Assembly: GCA_037903475.1 (NCBI GenBank)
Contig: JBAJFG010000005.1
Span: forward strand, 1,785,452-1,849,451
Length of the DNA stretch: 64,000 nucleotides
Source: Ancylostoma caninum
Lineage: Eukaryota > Nematoda > Chromadorea > Rhabditida > Ancylostomatidae
Direction of reading: 5' to 3'
Shown: positions 1 to 13,300 of the stretch, piece by piece
Position numbering within the stretch: position 1 is the first letter of the stretch
How the letters are laid out: every line of letters starts with the position of its first letter
Translations under genes and position numbers: made by a program
The notes under the pieces: model-generated
The model's input: only the letters and a program-made list of their open reading frames with translations
Database searches by the model: none
Told to the model about the DNA's origin: nothing

Positions 1-3000
1 CTGTCTTTCCAAAGAGCTGCGGTCTTCCCGCAACATTGTTGGAATTTCTGTTCTTCTTCGTGCAAGTTAGAAGTCACAGCCAGCTGAGGCAGTTATGGTT
101 GAACGATTATTCCCATTAATTGTGCCAGTTTATACTCGGATTCAATGTGGAAATGAGCTAATTAATTCTAAAAAAAAAGGGGAAGAGTGTAGCGAGGAGA
201 CAGGTTGTACCTGAGGTCCATAGGCAGGTTGCTGTTTTGCCATACCGGTTGCTACTGTGTCCATTCCGTTTCTTTCTTTTTGTAGGTGGCTTTTACCCGA
301 AATGGTGATGTCTCCATCATATCATTCCGAACTGATAAATGTTCCATGATGTTCGTCAATTCATAATTCCGAAAGCATGATCCTATCTGAAATCGTCATT
401 TTTACACACGTGAAAAAAGTGCGTTTTTTTTTCGGTGAAGGCCGCGAGTGACAGATGTCCGTCTTTTACTTCACCGCAAATTTTTGCTCGAAATTGCTCC
501 TTTGCAAGCGGCATTGTTTTGGTCGTAAATTCTGCGAATCTTTGATTCGGACAGCAGTCAAATGTTTCCCGGAGGACGAGGAAATTAAACTCTGCAGGGG
601 ACCATCGCGTCAACAATTTACCTGCACTCGACCAGACTTTCCCCGATCTTCGACCAGGAAATCGCCTGTCGAGACGGGCAGACGGGCTCGGTCGAAGGTT
701 CGTCACTTACCCGCGAAAACAACGCCGGGAAATCGTTCAGCGCCACAGGTGATATTTTGACTGAGGGTTGTCACGTTTGCGATTCGAACCAATCACCCAC
801 TAGCCTATCTTTAAGGAGACTTTCAGCCCTAATCCACGCTTCTCAGCAGTGCTTGTGAACCTAAGATGACAAATAGTTCTTAATCGTATCCTAATGCATC
901 AGAAGTTATAATAAGAAGTCATTAATAATTATAATAAAATGACAATATAAATAGTTTTCTATCAGAAGTTTTTAATCGTATGCTCCTTTCAACCTGATCA
1001 CTTGTCAACGCCTTCTCCTCCGCCAGTGATGTGGTCTCATATGGGGAGTATGATGAGTGGGAGGGGAAGGGGGTGTAGAGTAGTTTTCTGTATTCTGTTC
1101 GAGCGTATGTTTCGTGAATGAGCAGATTCTATGGGAGCACACATTTCAGTTACACTTCTCGATTCCTTTTTTGTTGGTCTTTCCGGATAAAATGCATAAA
1201 GTGACAACCTTTCCTACTATTTTAGTTAAAGTCACACAGGAGTTGCTAAACTGGTGCTAGTCTGATTTTCGTTAACGTTGATCTTATATGGAAATTCTTA
1301 GTCAATGAATTTCCCAAGACAGAGGTTTCGCCTCCATTTCCGAAACATTGTGAAAGATGTTCCTGCAAAATTTTCTCAGAATCTTATTTATTCTTATGTT
1401 TTTACATTATCATATCATATTATAATTAATTCATAACAACTTGAAGAACGACTGATATCTAACTGATTCGTCTGAAAGGAATCGTGAGAAAGAGCTAAAT
1501 AAATGTAGGAAGATATAGAATTGGAAAAGTGTTTGAAGCTACTGAAATGTAAATTTAGGATTGTCTGTTTTCATGGAAATCTATTTAAAAACTATACTGC
1601 ACTTTACATAATTTGTTGCCAAGCGAACGTCTCTAATTAGCCTCCTCGCAATTTGATTCCTGCAAGTGCAGGATGTCTACACTCAAGTTTGCAGCAGACG
1701 TCGGCCCGATGGAAAGGGGCAACTTTTTAAATCACATCTTCCGGTTAAGAGTTACGTATGTGAAAGTAGCAAATGTCAGTGGTTCTTATGTTTTCCCTGA
1801 GTGGTTCTGAGCTTCCCTCTCATGCAGCATGGACGAGTTCTCACAGCAAAATGTGACTAATCTCTTATTTTTTTTAGATCTTCACCTATTGTCACTGATT
1901 GAGATGAGTCTCTCGGGCAAGCCATACCCTCTTTTATAAGGAGAAATCGTCTAGTTCAAGGTGAAGTGAGAGTTGAGCACTACCTCACCGGTAATAATCG
2001 TGAATCCCGTGGTCATTTTCCCATGCTTCTCTGGAATATCATTACTAAAGCAAGTATGTACCTCAACTATGTCAGCAGAGAGCGTTTCAGCGCAAAACAT
2101 TGGGCTTATTTATAGTACGTCGGAGACCAGTGCGATCGGAATAGAAAAGATGCTTATTGATCCTTGTCGGGGTCTGACAACGACGCCTGTTTTTGCTTGA
2201 TCGGAACGATTTGCATGCGAAACGGCGTTGTTCTTCAAAGCGACGACTAGTCGCTCCGATTTTCTGCGCATCGTAGCCCTCCTGCGATGCGAATCAGAAT
2301 CCGACGTGCTGTAAATGCAGCTGCTAACGCATGCGTAACGGTCGTATTTGCACTTACGTAGCGGATTGATGGATTAAAGAGAATTAAAGCTTCACCAACG
2401 CATAACTCCAATGTTCATATGTCGTAGAATATCTTTAGAAAGGATGTTGAAGTGTGGCAACAAATCTGTAGAGAATCTTATTCGTAAAAACATTTTGCAG
2501 TGCAACTTCCTCAAGAAAATTTTGAAGAAAAAATTCGCATGCTGCTGCTGTCAAATCCTAGCTTTGCTTTACTTACAACAGATGAGAGCATATTTTGTTC
2601 TTCAGTATTTCTTGTTTTTACAAGCTGATGGCGGTTATTCGGAACTCCTCCGACGTTTATAAGCCACTCATCATAGATCATCTCTGAATCAATTCTTATC
2701 AGAATGGCACTCCCTAGTGTTCTTATCTTCATATTCGACCCATAGCTGTTCCGCGCTCCGCTCTGCTGAAGAAGAGAGATGTGCTATAAAAATGAATTAT
2801 TGCATAAGCAACGCTTCTTGGTATTCCCGTATGTGCATCCTGCGGATGAGCGATGCCTGTGACGTAGAGTGTGTCCCCTAAATCATTCATATCAAACAAA
2901 AATTCAATTACGCGGCTAGAGGAGCCTAGTGCGGCTATTCAGATGGGCGCTGCAGTGGTTTTTGGACACCTTTGCTCAGTTCCATAGCGTTCGAGCTTCA

Positions 3001-3457
3001 TGATTAATTCACTTCTCCCGAATTTTTTTCCTCGCCTCGGCACTTCCTGGCAGTTATCAATGGGACAGTTCACTTTTACCATCTTCACATATATTCATTA
3101 TTGATGTCGCTACATATTCGCTCTTTCAAACGCTATTGATCTATATTCCTATGCCGCTTGTTTGAAAGGTGCTATTCCTCAAAAATTACCAGATACGCAT
3201 TATGGCAGAATCCCTAGAACGACGTGGGAACGTTGTTAACAATCTCTCCGACACACTAGTCAGCAATGAGAAAACGACATGGCGACCTTGTCAGACATTC
3301 TTCATGTTCACATGCATACCAGATTGCTAACAAAGAGACGTCTGGAAAAAAAGCAAATGAAATTATTGATGAAGCAACGTGCGAGCAAGCAGTTTTTTGG
3401 GAGTTATTCGAGGAACACCACTATTGCTCTGAGAGTAGCCATGGCTGTAACGTAGTA
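1..3457. other. Gene-free flank, left end of window
   Basis: I see no supportable gene in this stretch. The open frames are short (the longest is about 107 codons, at 383-706 on the - strand), overlap frames on the other strand, carry no recognisable domain and are not joined by convincing splice sites. The sequence is AT-rich with scattered oligo-A/T runs. The 455-760 region is more GC-rich than its surroundings and is open on both strands, but I recognise no protein in either reading. Confidence 0.6.
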
Positions 3458-4357
3458 CTAGGGTGGTAAGCTTGAACCGTTTCAGACTATTTCTGCTTTT
3501 TTAACACTTTATCAGCATACAGTAGAATCCGCTCAATAATATAATAATCACAGTTAGTCAGTGCAGTGTCCCACCTAAAGAGCAGGTCAGCGGGCCCCTT
3601 TTCCAAGGGGAGACTGGTAGTCAAATAAATCGCTGACCATTCTTTCAACATCATCAACTTTGGTGAATTTTTCCTTAGCTAGGAATGTTTTAAAGAAGTG
3701 AAATAAGTAGTAATCGGAGGAAGCAATGTCGGGGGAATAGGCTGGGTGTGAACTGTGTCCCAGCCCAGCTCCTCCAATTTTTCACGGGTCTCTTTAGTCA
3801 TATGGGGGCCGAGCGTTATCGTGGAGTAAGTGGGCAGAATCTCGTCTCGGTCGTTTTTCTCAAACAGTGTCCGCGAGGTTCTGGTGCTGATTGGCGTATT
3901 TGATAGCGGTGACTGTGTGTGCTGTCCTTGCGGGAGCAGCTCGTACGACAACACTCCTCGATAATCCCAGAAGTAGAAAAGGAGACACTCGGTGGGTTGG
4001 AGGTAAGATTTGGCGGGTCTCCTCCTCGAGGGAGCCACATGACACGATGCGTATTAGAATCGTAGAGGACCCATCTCTAATCTTCAGCGATCAGGTGTTC
4101 CACAAAATCCTTTCGGTGCAAGCGCAGAAGGAAAAATTGATTATGGTTCAGAGGTGCTGCTGTGGAATTGATATCGTGATCAAAATTAAGAAATGCAAGC
4201 CTGCTTTATACATATGCCTATTATGGAGAAGTTCCAGAAGTAGCCAAAACTATCACATAATGGATCATGGGTACAGATCAATAATCGAAAGTTCCGGAAC
4301 TTCCGAAAAAGACTTTTTACTTCCGACTTCCGGCTCAAGACTTTTTAATCACTCTAA
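3458..4357 (-). mobile_element. Deleted mariner (bandit-like) element, copy 1
   Basis: The element is bounded by imperfect terminal inverted repeats, CTAGGGTGGTAAGCTTGAACC on the left and a matching GGCTCAAGACTTTTTAATCACTC on the right, and it is flanked by TA on both sides (3456-3457 and 4358-4359), the mariner target duplication. The - strand carries broken transposase reading: a WDYRGVLSYELLP-like segment, then GPHMTKETREKLEELGWDTVH, which is the mariner segment just after the second catalytic Asp, then a frameshifted YSPD-type third catalytic region. The N-terminal helix-turn-helix half is missing, so at 900 bp it is shorter than a typical 1.3 kb mariner. It cannot make transposase and is a non-autonomous relic. 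It shares its structure with the copy at 44516-45400. Confidence 0.85.
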
Positions 4358-7300
4358 TACGTTTCACGACGAAGCTGATCCTAAAAAGATTCCTCTCCGC
4401 TTTTTAGTGGTACCAAAGTAATGAGTTGAAGGGGAAGTCCTGTCAAAAATTCTGAGATCCTCCTGTTTCGATCATAACTTTATCCGTTAACTTTATCAAC
4501 CAACTCTGCGATTAGTAACCTTAGCAGACTATGGTTACGTTTAGGGCATCTCATTGACGAATACCTGAGCTTTCCTCGAGCCCCTCCACGCCGTAATCTC
4601 GAATCCATAGGTGTTCCCCCTTTCTTCTCGAGAAAGGGAGGAAACACGCGTGCCCCCCCCCCCCTCCATCTACTCGTGCAGACGATACATCACTTTGGTT
4701 GTGCGAGTACGACGACGATTTACATATAGTCGATGGTTATGAATGGAGGCGGAAGGACCCGGGCATCCGCCCAAATTAATGGAGCCCGACTTTGTTGCCG
4801 GATGTGCGTGCGCGTTTTTCCTGCGTGGGACTCGTCGCTCATGTTACTGGCGTCACCTGCCATTTTTGGAGGAGATTTCACGACATCACAAGTGATCAGA
4901 GACATTAATTGATACAAGGCACACCGTGTTTGTGCTGGATTTCACTTTTTATGTATGTGTTTCACAGCTGGCGCACGAATCTCTCACGCCGAAAAAAGGG
5001 CGGGGCTGGGGAATGACGACGTGGAACACTTCAAGCATTTGGTCATTCCGGAGAAGAAATGTGTTCCCGAAGATGGACATTGACGGATGTTTATTTAGAT
5101 ACTAACATCTGGTGAAGCTCTTTCCGATCGTTCTTTCCTTGGTGCCATCCTTCAGAAGCGATTCTGAATAGGAACTTCGGCTGCCTCTTTGCATCAAACG
5201 TCATCCCTATTCTCCTCAAGACCTCATCAAAAGTACAACTATTTATATTGTTCTTCTGAAATGTATTAGCTCATTCGAACTACTGTAATGTTGCATCTAT
5301 ATTTAGCTAGTATTCTCAGGTACCTCGCTCCTCCGGAACTCATCCATCCAAATTTCTATTTGCATGGTTTTCCACAAAGGCTCCCAAACCTCGTTGTTGG
5401 TGTTGATTCCATCGGATAAACCATTTGGCTTATTTATTTGTCCAGGAGAAGCAAAGCAAAGGATCAGATCCCTATAGATGTTTTTTCTTGTTGTGGCAGT
5501 TTCTAGGATTAGTTGCCATGTTGCGGCATCCTTCATCGGAAGAACATCCAAGGCTCCTTTGGATCATTGGAAAGATGGGTAGTCTCTCACTCATGGGGCA
5601 GTGTTTTGTCACCATTGAAATTTGATTTGAATCAGCCCTCAAAGAAGTGAATTTTACCTCTGAGCATAACACAGTAAATAAAGTCAAATATGTCAAGTAG
5701 AAAAGAGAAATGAAAGAAGAAAGAAATGAAAACCAATGGTAGAGAAATGAAAATTAATGGCGCAGGATCTCATTTTCCGCCCTTTTCAATCTTTTTCATG
5801 CTCATCTGTTTCCATTCTTTTCCAAACTCGAAGATAATTAATGTGTATGAATAATATTGTTTCTCTCGGTAATCAACTTCGCAATGAAGCTGGATTCGTC
5901 TAAAAACAACAAGGAAGTACAGTGGATGAGTGGAAATTCCTATGTACACATTATGTGTTGCAGTTTTTCAGAAGCGGGGCAGAATATTACGTGGGACACC
6001 GGCAAAAACTTTTTATACATCGCTGTGCAGTGAAGTGATGGCGAATGTGCAGCGAACTGTGAATTGTATTGTCCATGAGATGTAAACCAGATCACCTTCA
6101 AGATTTTTTCCCCTTTTTTTTCTCGTTCTCTTCACTGTTTAAGATTATTTTATGATAACAACGTCGAACGTTTCCTCGTTTACCTTCTGTAGACTTTAGA
6201 AAGTGCATAAGAAGTCTGCATTTTTCATCCAGCTTCAGTGATATGTATCTCTCGATTATCTGTTTATTGGCCCTAATAGTTTTTTTTCATGTAGTTAAAG
6301 TTTTGGAGAGGTTACCGAATGAGACCTGGAAATATCTATGCACATTCTCATAACCATATAATGTTATCTATTACACTTTTGTACAATCCCTACCTTTTCT
6401 GAACGTCTTTCGCTTCTCCAGTTACTGGCGCTTCTCCTGGACTCCTCGCAACTCCTGTTGACCGCTTTTGTATTTTGTGAAATGTTCGTTATGGAACACA
6501 GTAAATGAATGCATCCAATTTCCCACTTCTCTAGATTTGGTTCCTATGATTGGCATTCCAGCTCATTAATATCGACCCATCCAACCTTCGAGCACAATTA
6601 GGCCATCCCTTAAAATTTGGTCGTGTAACGAGACAATCAGAGATAGAAACGCGTTTGGATGGCCAACCGTAAGGTCTTAGCAACGTCCCTTTCCACCATA
6701 ACACAGCGCCAACGTAGCTAAAAAAGTCCTTCAGAGAAATTTCGTGGTTTTGAGCGCACGTACAACTTTAAAAGGTATGAGAAGATTTCAAGTATGCACG
6801 GTAATGGCATAAATCATAGAGACTACCCCAAGTGTTCACAATAATGCATTGGGAACGACAAAAAATGCCCATTACTTTGAATCACTTTAGCATATGTAAT
6901 TTATTGCTCCGAAGGCCGCATCCTCCGAGGACGAATTTACTTGTTTTCTGTTTCCGTGCCGCTCTAAACTTTCCTAAAGGCATTCTGTAAACTGAAACGT
7001 GTTGTCTATGTCCTTGTTCTATAGGTCTAAGTAACTCTGTTTCTGGAATTCCTGCTCTTCGTGCCCCAAGATTAGCGGAGACCTCGGTATTTCTGCTCCC
7101 TCCCCACTCTTGTTCTCACTTGTGCACCTGCCAGACATTCTGCGGAAGCCATGGCTTTTTCTGGCTTGGCTCTATCATTACCTAGATTCTTCCCAGCGCT
7201 AACGTTCCATTGTCTGCTGGTGGCACGTTACGGTATTTATTGAGGTGGGATGCTTCCTCTCTTTCTAACTCGTTCTGTTGGCGATCCGTTACGCTTTTTC

Positions 7301-10300
7301 TTATCCTTTTTACTGGCTTATAAGCATCCTTTTGGATTCTTCTCATTCCTCCCTGTATATCTTCTCTTCTGAAGTTTTAGACTCTTCTTCCTCTTCATCC
7401 TTCTGTGAGGATAGGTTGACGCCATGTCAGCACCGTTATGTGGTGACGCACTGATTTGGTGCCTCTATCTGCGGACTGCGGGGAAGGCTCGTTCTTGCAG
7501 TACCGCTCATGGTCCGAAATGGAGCCTTGATCGGAGGCAGAGGGCGTGGCCAGGGCCTCCGATTGGGTAATCCTTTCAATGGGCCAATGATAGAGCTCTG
7601 CTGAACCACTCTTCCCAGGTCTACATGTCACGCTCGTCGCAGTCACATCTTCTCAAGAGAGTTCGTTGCTATGATTTCTGACGTTCTCATCTGAGATGCG
7701 CAATACGTATGAACTGCCCCATAGCCCTATGGACAATGGCAGCTTGTTATTGACAACGTACCAAGTTCTGAGAAAATAGCAAACGCTAATGTTGTACGTT
7801 GGCACACTTCTCCCACAGAATGAGCATTTCTTCCGCAGTTTTACTTTCTGTTCGGCGATGTGTGAAATCGCTTGCACTTTTTTCTTCATAGCTACACTAC
7901 CACCACCACCGGAATATTGCAGCCCTTTCAGTGTCACAGTTGATTTGTTAAGCAAAACAATTCTTCTCATTGAATAATTCATTTTTCTGTTTGAATTCAT
8001 TGATTGCTGCTTCGCCACGACTTGGCCATCACATTTGCACAGCCGTAGTTTGGATCTTCCTGTAAAAAATTGCTTTGCTTCTCTATCTCAGCTATCCTAT
8101 TGTTAGGTGCAGATCACAACAGGTTTTGCCGTGTTAATGACAGGAATGACGTGCACCATTAGGGTTCCAAAAGGTCCTTTTTTATCCTAACTCGTCAGGA
8201 TCAGCGTGGTACTTGTCAGGACGTGTCTAAACTGTAGCGAAACTGCGTCACGACAGAACGACTCCGCACTTGCGAAGCGTACAGGGAACTCTAAACGGTC
8301 ATGTGGTTACGGACCAACACGGCGGCGCAGCACTCTGCTTGTATGAAGTACTCTTCGGACGATAGTGCTTTGATAATGCTCTTTGATACTCTCTCCCAAA
8401 GGCTGCCGCGTCGCGGGCAACAGTGCGTATTCACCCATCTACGAACACTTACCACCCGCACGCGTAGCGTCACGCCAATTTGCCTATTTGAATTTATGGA
8501 GAAACAACTAAAAATGGTTGAAAAGATGCCTGATCTCACTCTAGCACCATATTATTCACTTTAGGTGAGAGTTGACCTGTTCTTCGTGGGAAAGAGCCTG
8601 GAACAGCGGCTTTCTATGCACTGTCATACGGGGACCTGGCTCGCGCGGGTGGCAGTTGTCCGCTAATCGTATTCACCTGGCTTTTTGGAGTTCGCTATGC
8701 AAATGTATCACTTTTGCCTAAGACTGCCACTATGTTTCATCGAACTCGACCAATGTATGGCAACATACTGGTCGCCAAGGTCCTGAATTTAGTGCGTAGA
8801 ACTTTTCAGCGAAGGCTGAAGGGCTCGACCGACCACGCCAGAGATACCAGTGATCCTTCTCTGGCGACTCATAATCTGGATTTCCCTCCATACCTCATCT
8901 CTCCAGCATAAGGCGTCAAAGGTGAATATGTATAAGAAATTTGGAACAAGCGCTGATAATGATGATTTACACGCGAAGATACGAAAGTCACAACAGTGAA
9001 CGCAGCAGCCTTGATCACTCCTTACGACGTGCCAGTTTACACAGGATTCGGTCAGTTCCAGGCAGGGGTACAGCGAGTGTGTGATGTTTCCCTTTCGTAT
9101 GGCACCCGCGAACAACCACGCAGAACTACCAGAGAACTAAATACTACTATTTCTTACTACTAGAACTGCTCTAGTACCCGCATTCGAATGCACATGGCAC
9201 AGCGTCCTGACTTCTTGGATTTCTCGTCAATTTCGCGCTATTTCGGCATTCGACGTGAGTTTCTTGTTTCACAAGCCCCGGATGACCCAATCCAGTAAAA
9301 TCTCCACCTATGCTGCCTTCAACAACCACAGTACTGTGGAGAGCTTCTAATAAGCTGAACGTGACGTCCTTAAAGTTTTTTGTTTGCAAAATCGCCATCG
9401 CTCAGCTGCCATAATCCTTAAGAGCTCGAAGGGCACTGCATCAAATCTTCCTGACGTCAACTCCACACAGCTCTCGCTGTGGCGCACTTTGAAGCGCCTA
9501 ACTTTAATGGGCTACGTGGACGGGATTGCCTATGATGGGCGGCGACGTATCATGGCCGAATTCCTCCGCCCTCATCGTTGCGGGCCATCGCGGTGTGCTT
9601 TTCGATCGTGAGTCACCGCGCCTCTTTTGTGTGTGTGTGTTATCACTGCACTGTCGTCGGCGACGGCATGGCCGTTCCTATGCATGTATCGACGAGAATC
9701 CAGAAACCCACAATTCACGGTGAGTTATCTCGTTATCGCTTGTCTCGCTCATTTCTCTGCTGCTTTTCTCTTCGCCGGACCGTCGCCGCTCCTCATTTGG
9801 CGAATTCCTTCCCCAGAAATTTCATAGCGGGGTTCGTAGGGATCCCAGAAAATATTCTGACCTATCAGGTAGAGGGGCGATTCCTCCATGTAAATGAACG
9901 TGTACCTTGCCCCAAGCAAGTGGTTTGGAGAAGGTGCGATCACTTCACCTATTCTTTTTCTGCTCGGTAACCTTGTTTACATTGGAGCTGCGACTTTTTC
10001 TCAGAGTTCTCAGAAATTAAGTTAAAGTTTGCTGCATTTGCCACTGGAAGGTGAGAGAGTATTTCATGGAACTGTTGAACGCAAGATATTATTTTACAAA
10101 AACTACATAGTTACATATTGTAAAGAGTTGTTTCATGGTATTGAATGTGAATGAGCCTAAAAATGTATGAGTGTTTACTCGTACTCGATATTTATAGAAT
10201 CTCTTTCATGCACAACAGTTTCACCACTGTTGAACGCTCAGGAAGTCCTTTCTGGATCTGAGTGCATCATTGGAAGGATGGGTAATTTCATACCCATTTC

Positions 10301-13300
10301 ATGGTCACCCATGGTAGCAACTGAGTACCGGCAAAGTCACTTTTGTGTTAGCGTGCCGAGAAAAGGATAAATTCGGGTACGTTGACGCGTTTAGCGGATG
10401 GGTAATTTCGACGTTAACCAGGGACGCTGGAGGTGGGGTTGGAGGGTGGGGTGGGGTGGGCGCAAAAAAGTGTGCAGTCTTGACTAAGGCTGTTAAAAAA
10501 ACTTGTTTAAAACTTGGATTATTAAAAACAATCGCTCAAACTTTTAAACTGTAGATAAAGAGTTGAAAATGGGCCACTACACCATTTCCATCCATTTTAT
10601 TAAACAATTTTGGAAAATTTACCAATCCATCTTGGATAAGGCGGCCTCTATCTTTGCCTCATACTGATCCTGATCTGCGGCATATGGCCTTTTTCTGCAT
10701 GTACTATCTTATCAACCTTTCCTATTGTAAAGTGAATAATGTAGTGCAATAAGTAGATGAAAGGAAATTCCAAAAATTCTCTTTTTCCTCGGTTTGTCGG
10801 TGTTTCCACATGATTTTTTACCTTAGTGATCCATTTCATTTCTTTGTAGTACAAACTCTCGTGTACGTTGGGAGTATGTAAAGAAGGGGCAGTTCCTACG
10901 TTGCCATAAGTGCTCTTCAAACAGCTTTCTCTTGTTGTGTTACCCATTTGTTGTCCTTTTTGTTGGTGTTCACTCTATTCTGTTGAACTCACTTCACTTT
11001 ACTTTCATCACCAGCAACCGGTCTCTTGGAACTCATCGCTTCCGCAAGTTCCCATTTCTCCGTTTACGAAACCACCGAAAAACATGTAAATTTTGTCGTG
11101 TTGTTTTCCCACTTGCTAGTCAAGCTCGCGCTTGAATATTTCTATCTATGTACCGTAGATTGCTGTTTAACCGGCCCAATTCCGTACATTTCTTCTAGCT
11201 GAAGTTCTTTCGCTGCCAACGAAATTTTTTATGCCTTTATTAGACCGACTATCTGCCTCGATATGGGTTTTTCTGCAGATTCTCTTCATAGTGCAGTTCT
11301 AGTGCATGCAAAGTTATGCAATCGTATTTTCTTTTATGGGCAATAATTTTGATGAGTCGCCTCGATTGCCCTTATTGCAAAACCACCAGCGGGCAAAGAG
11401 CAGTTTCAGGAATGGAAAACATTGGAAAATGTTCAAAATTCCTGTTCTCGTTCCTTGAAAATAAACAATATGTACAATATGTACAAGGTTGAAACAATGC
11501 TATTTTTAGCCACGTTTTCCTCAAATAACGTGAATACCACGCCTATTCATATGGAAAGTTTTACGTTCATTTTTATTGAAAGCACTAGAGGAGAATGGAG
11601 GGAATCTAGGAAAATAGAAAAAATAGAAAATCGAAATTTCTTGTTTATCCAATTTCTGTTTCACGAATTCATTCGGTTCCAAGAATTATGACTACCTAAG
11701 GAAAGCGGAACATCTCGCTCATCTGAGAATGAATATACATACGAGCAATTTCTAAGCGATGTTTGGGAATTTTCTTGTTTTCCCTTTGTCTTTTCGTTTT
11801 CTCCCTTTCACCGTTTCCTCAATATTATCAGTACATATTTTCAATGAAAATTAAATCTGCCGGTGAAGACCCTAATTTACGATCGCTTGTGCTCGTCTGC
11901 AAGTATGTACTCATGAGGCATGTTTTTTGATAACTCTGAAAGCCTTCAGTGCATTTGGAAGAAATTCGATCCGATGGACAGAATTTCTAGTTGTGCAAAA
12001 AGCTATGCTTTTCGGGGAAAGCGCATTTGTTGAGCATATACAACTCCAGCAGAACTAGGCTTATACGTACTTTCTTTTCCCCTAGCAGTTTTCTGAGTAA
12101 AATTTTCTAAGGATTTTTGCCCTAAGATGGTCGATTTCTTCCTTGAAATTTTCTTTATTCCAGACTTATTCAAGCCTCCCTCATTCCTTCCAGTCATTTC
12201 CTTGATCTTCCTTTTTTTCTGTGAAAGACTAGGGTGGTTTGGATCCACATCACGAGTTCAATAGCTCATGGGAAGGACATCACTGAAATTTGTGGATGCG
12301 CAGGCAATCAGAAAACCAGGACGCACATTGTGCGGAGCGTGCGAGAGAGTTGCGATCACTGGGGTATCCTAGTAATTTCAGCTTTTGTTTTTAATATACT
12401 TCGTAAAATTAGCTCCTAGATTTTTGAAATAATCATTTTAGTTACTAGTACTTGTACAAGTAATTAATATCTGTAGAATGATAGGTATTCTAGGCTGAAG
12501 TAGGCATATTTCGCCCGCACAACTCGTACCTGGCTCCGGCGATAAGTAATCAGGAACCCTTTCAAGTTTATTGGATTCTCCCTTTCCTCATTCCCATTTC
12601 CGCTTCCTACTTAGGGTCAACAGGAAGTTTAGAAGCTTTGCGCCACAGTCGCCACAATATCGTTGTTTCCCGGAACATCACGAACCCGTAGGCCTTTTTT
12701 GGTGTTAATTAGCTACACGGAATGGCACTCCTGGGACGCACTCTCCGAGTGTCGCTAATTCCCCACACGAGTTCAGGGGTTTGTTGACTCGTTGGCCTGA
12801 GCACTTAACTGTACGCAAATGTTTTGTTTACGCTGCGTATTTAGACGCAAAAACAAATTCGGAGCTAGCAGCTAGGCCTGTCACTGCTCCAGCTCCAAGA
12901 CACAGTGTCTGCGACTCATCTTCCCATCTGTTAATTTCCTTCTCTCTTTTTCTGCCCTCCCAAAGTGCGCCAGAACCGTAGCGGGACAAATATCGGGCCG
13001 AGAATAGGTGGCCGGAACCAGCAACAATGGCCAGAGTTGACCTGATGTGATCTTTGTGCCGTCGCTGTGGCTGGCATTGGGCAGCAATGTCCGCAATTTC
13101 CGATTAGTACGTCACTTGCGGGCCACATAGTCCCGCGGCCCAATAGAGCAGCACTTTGCTGACATCCATCACCTTCGCGCACTGCCGAGGATTCACCTCC
13201 GAATCTCCTTTGATGTGGTTTCTTCAGGGGACTGGCAGTGAATTATTTGGCATTTGCAGGTGGGCTGGGAACGTTCTTTGGGGTCAAAGCAGTAGCAGTT

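Noticed and set aside
770..800. GATTCGAACC, which reads as a tRNA T-loop on the - strand
   Set aside because: The flanking bases do not form a T-stem, and no D-arm, anticodon arm or acceptor stem follows.
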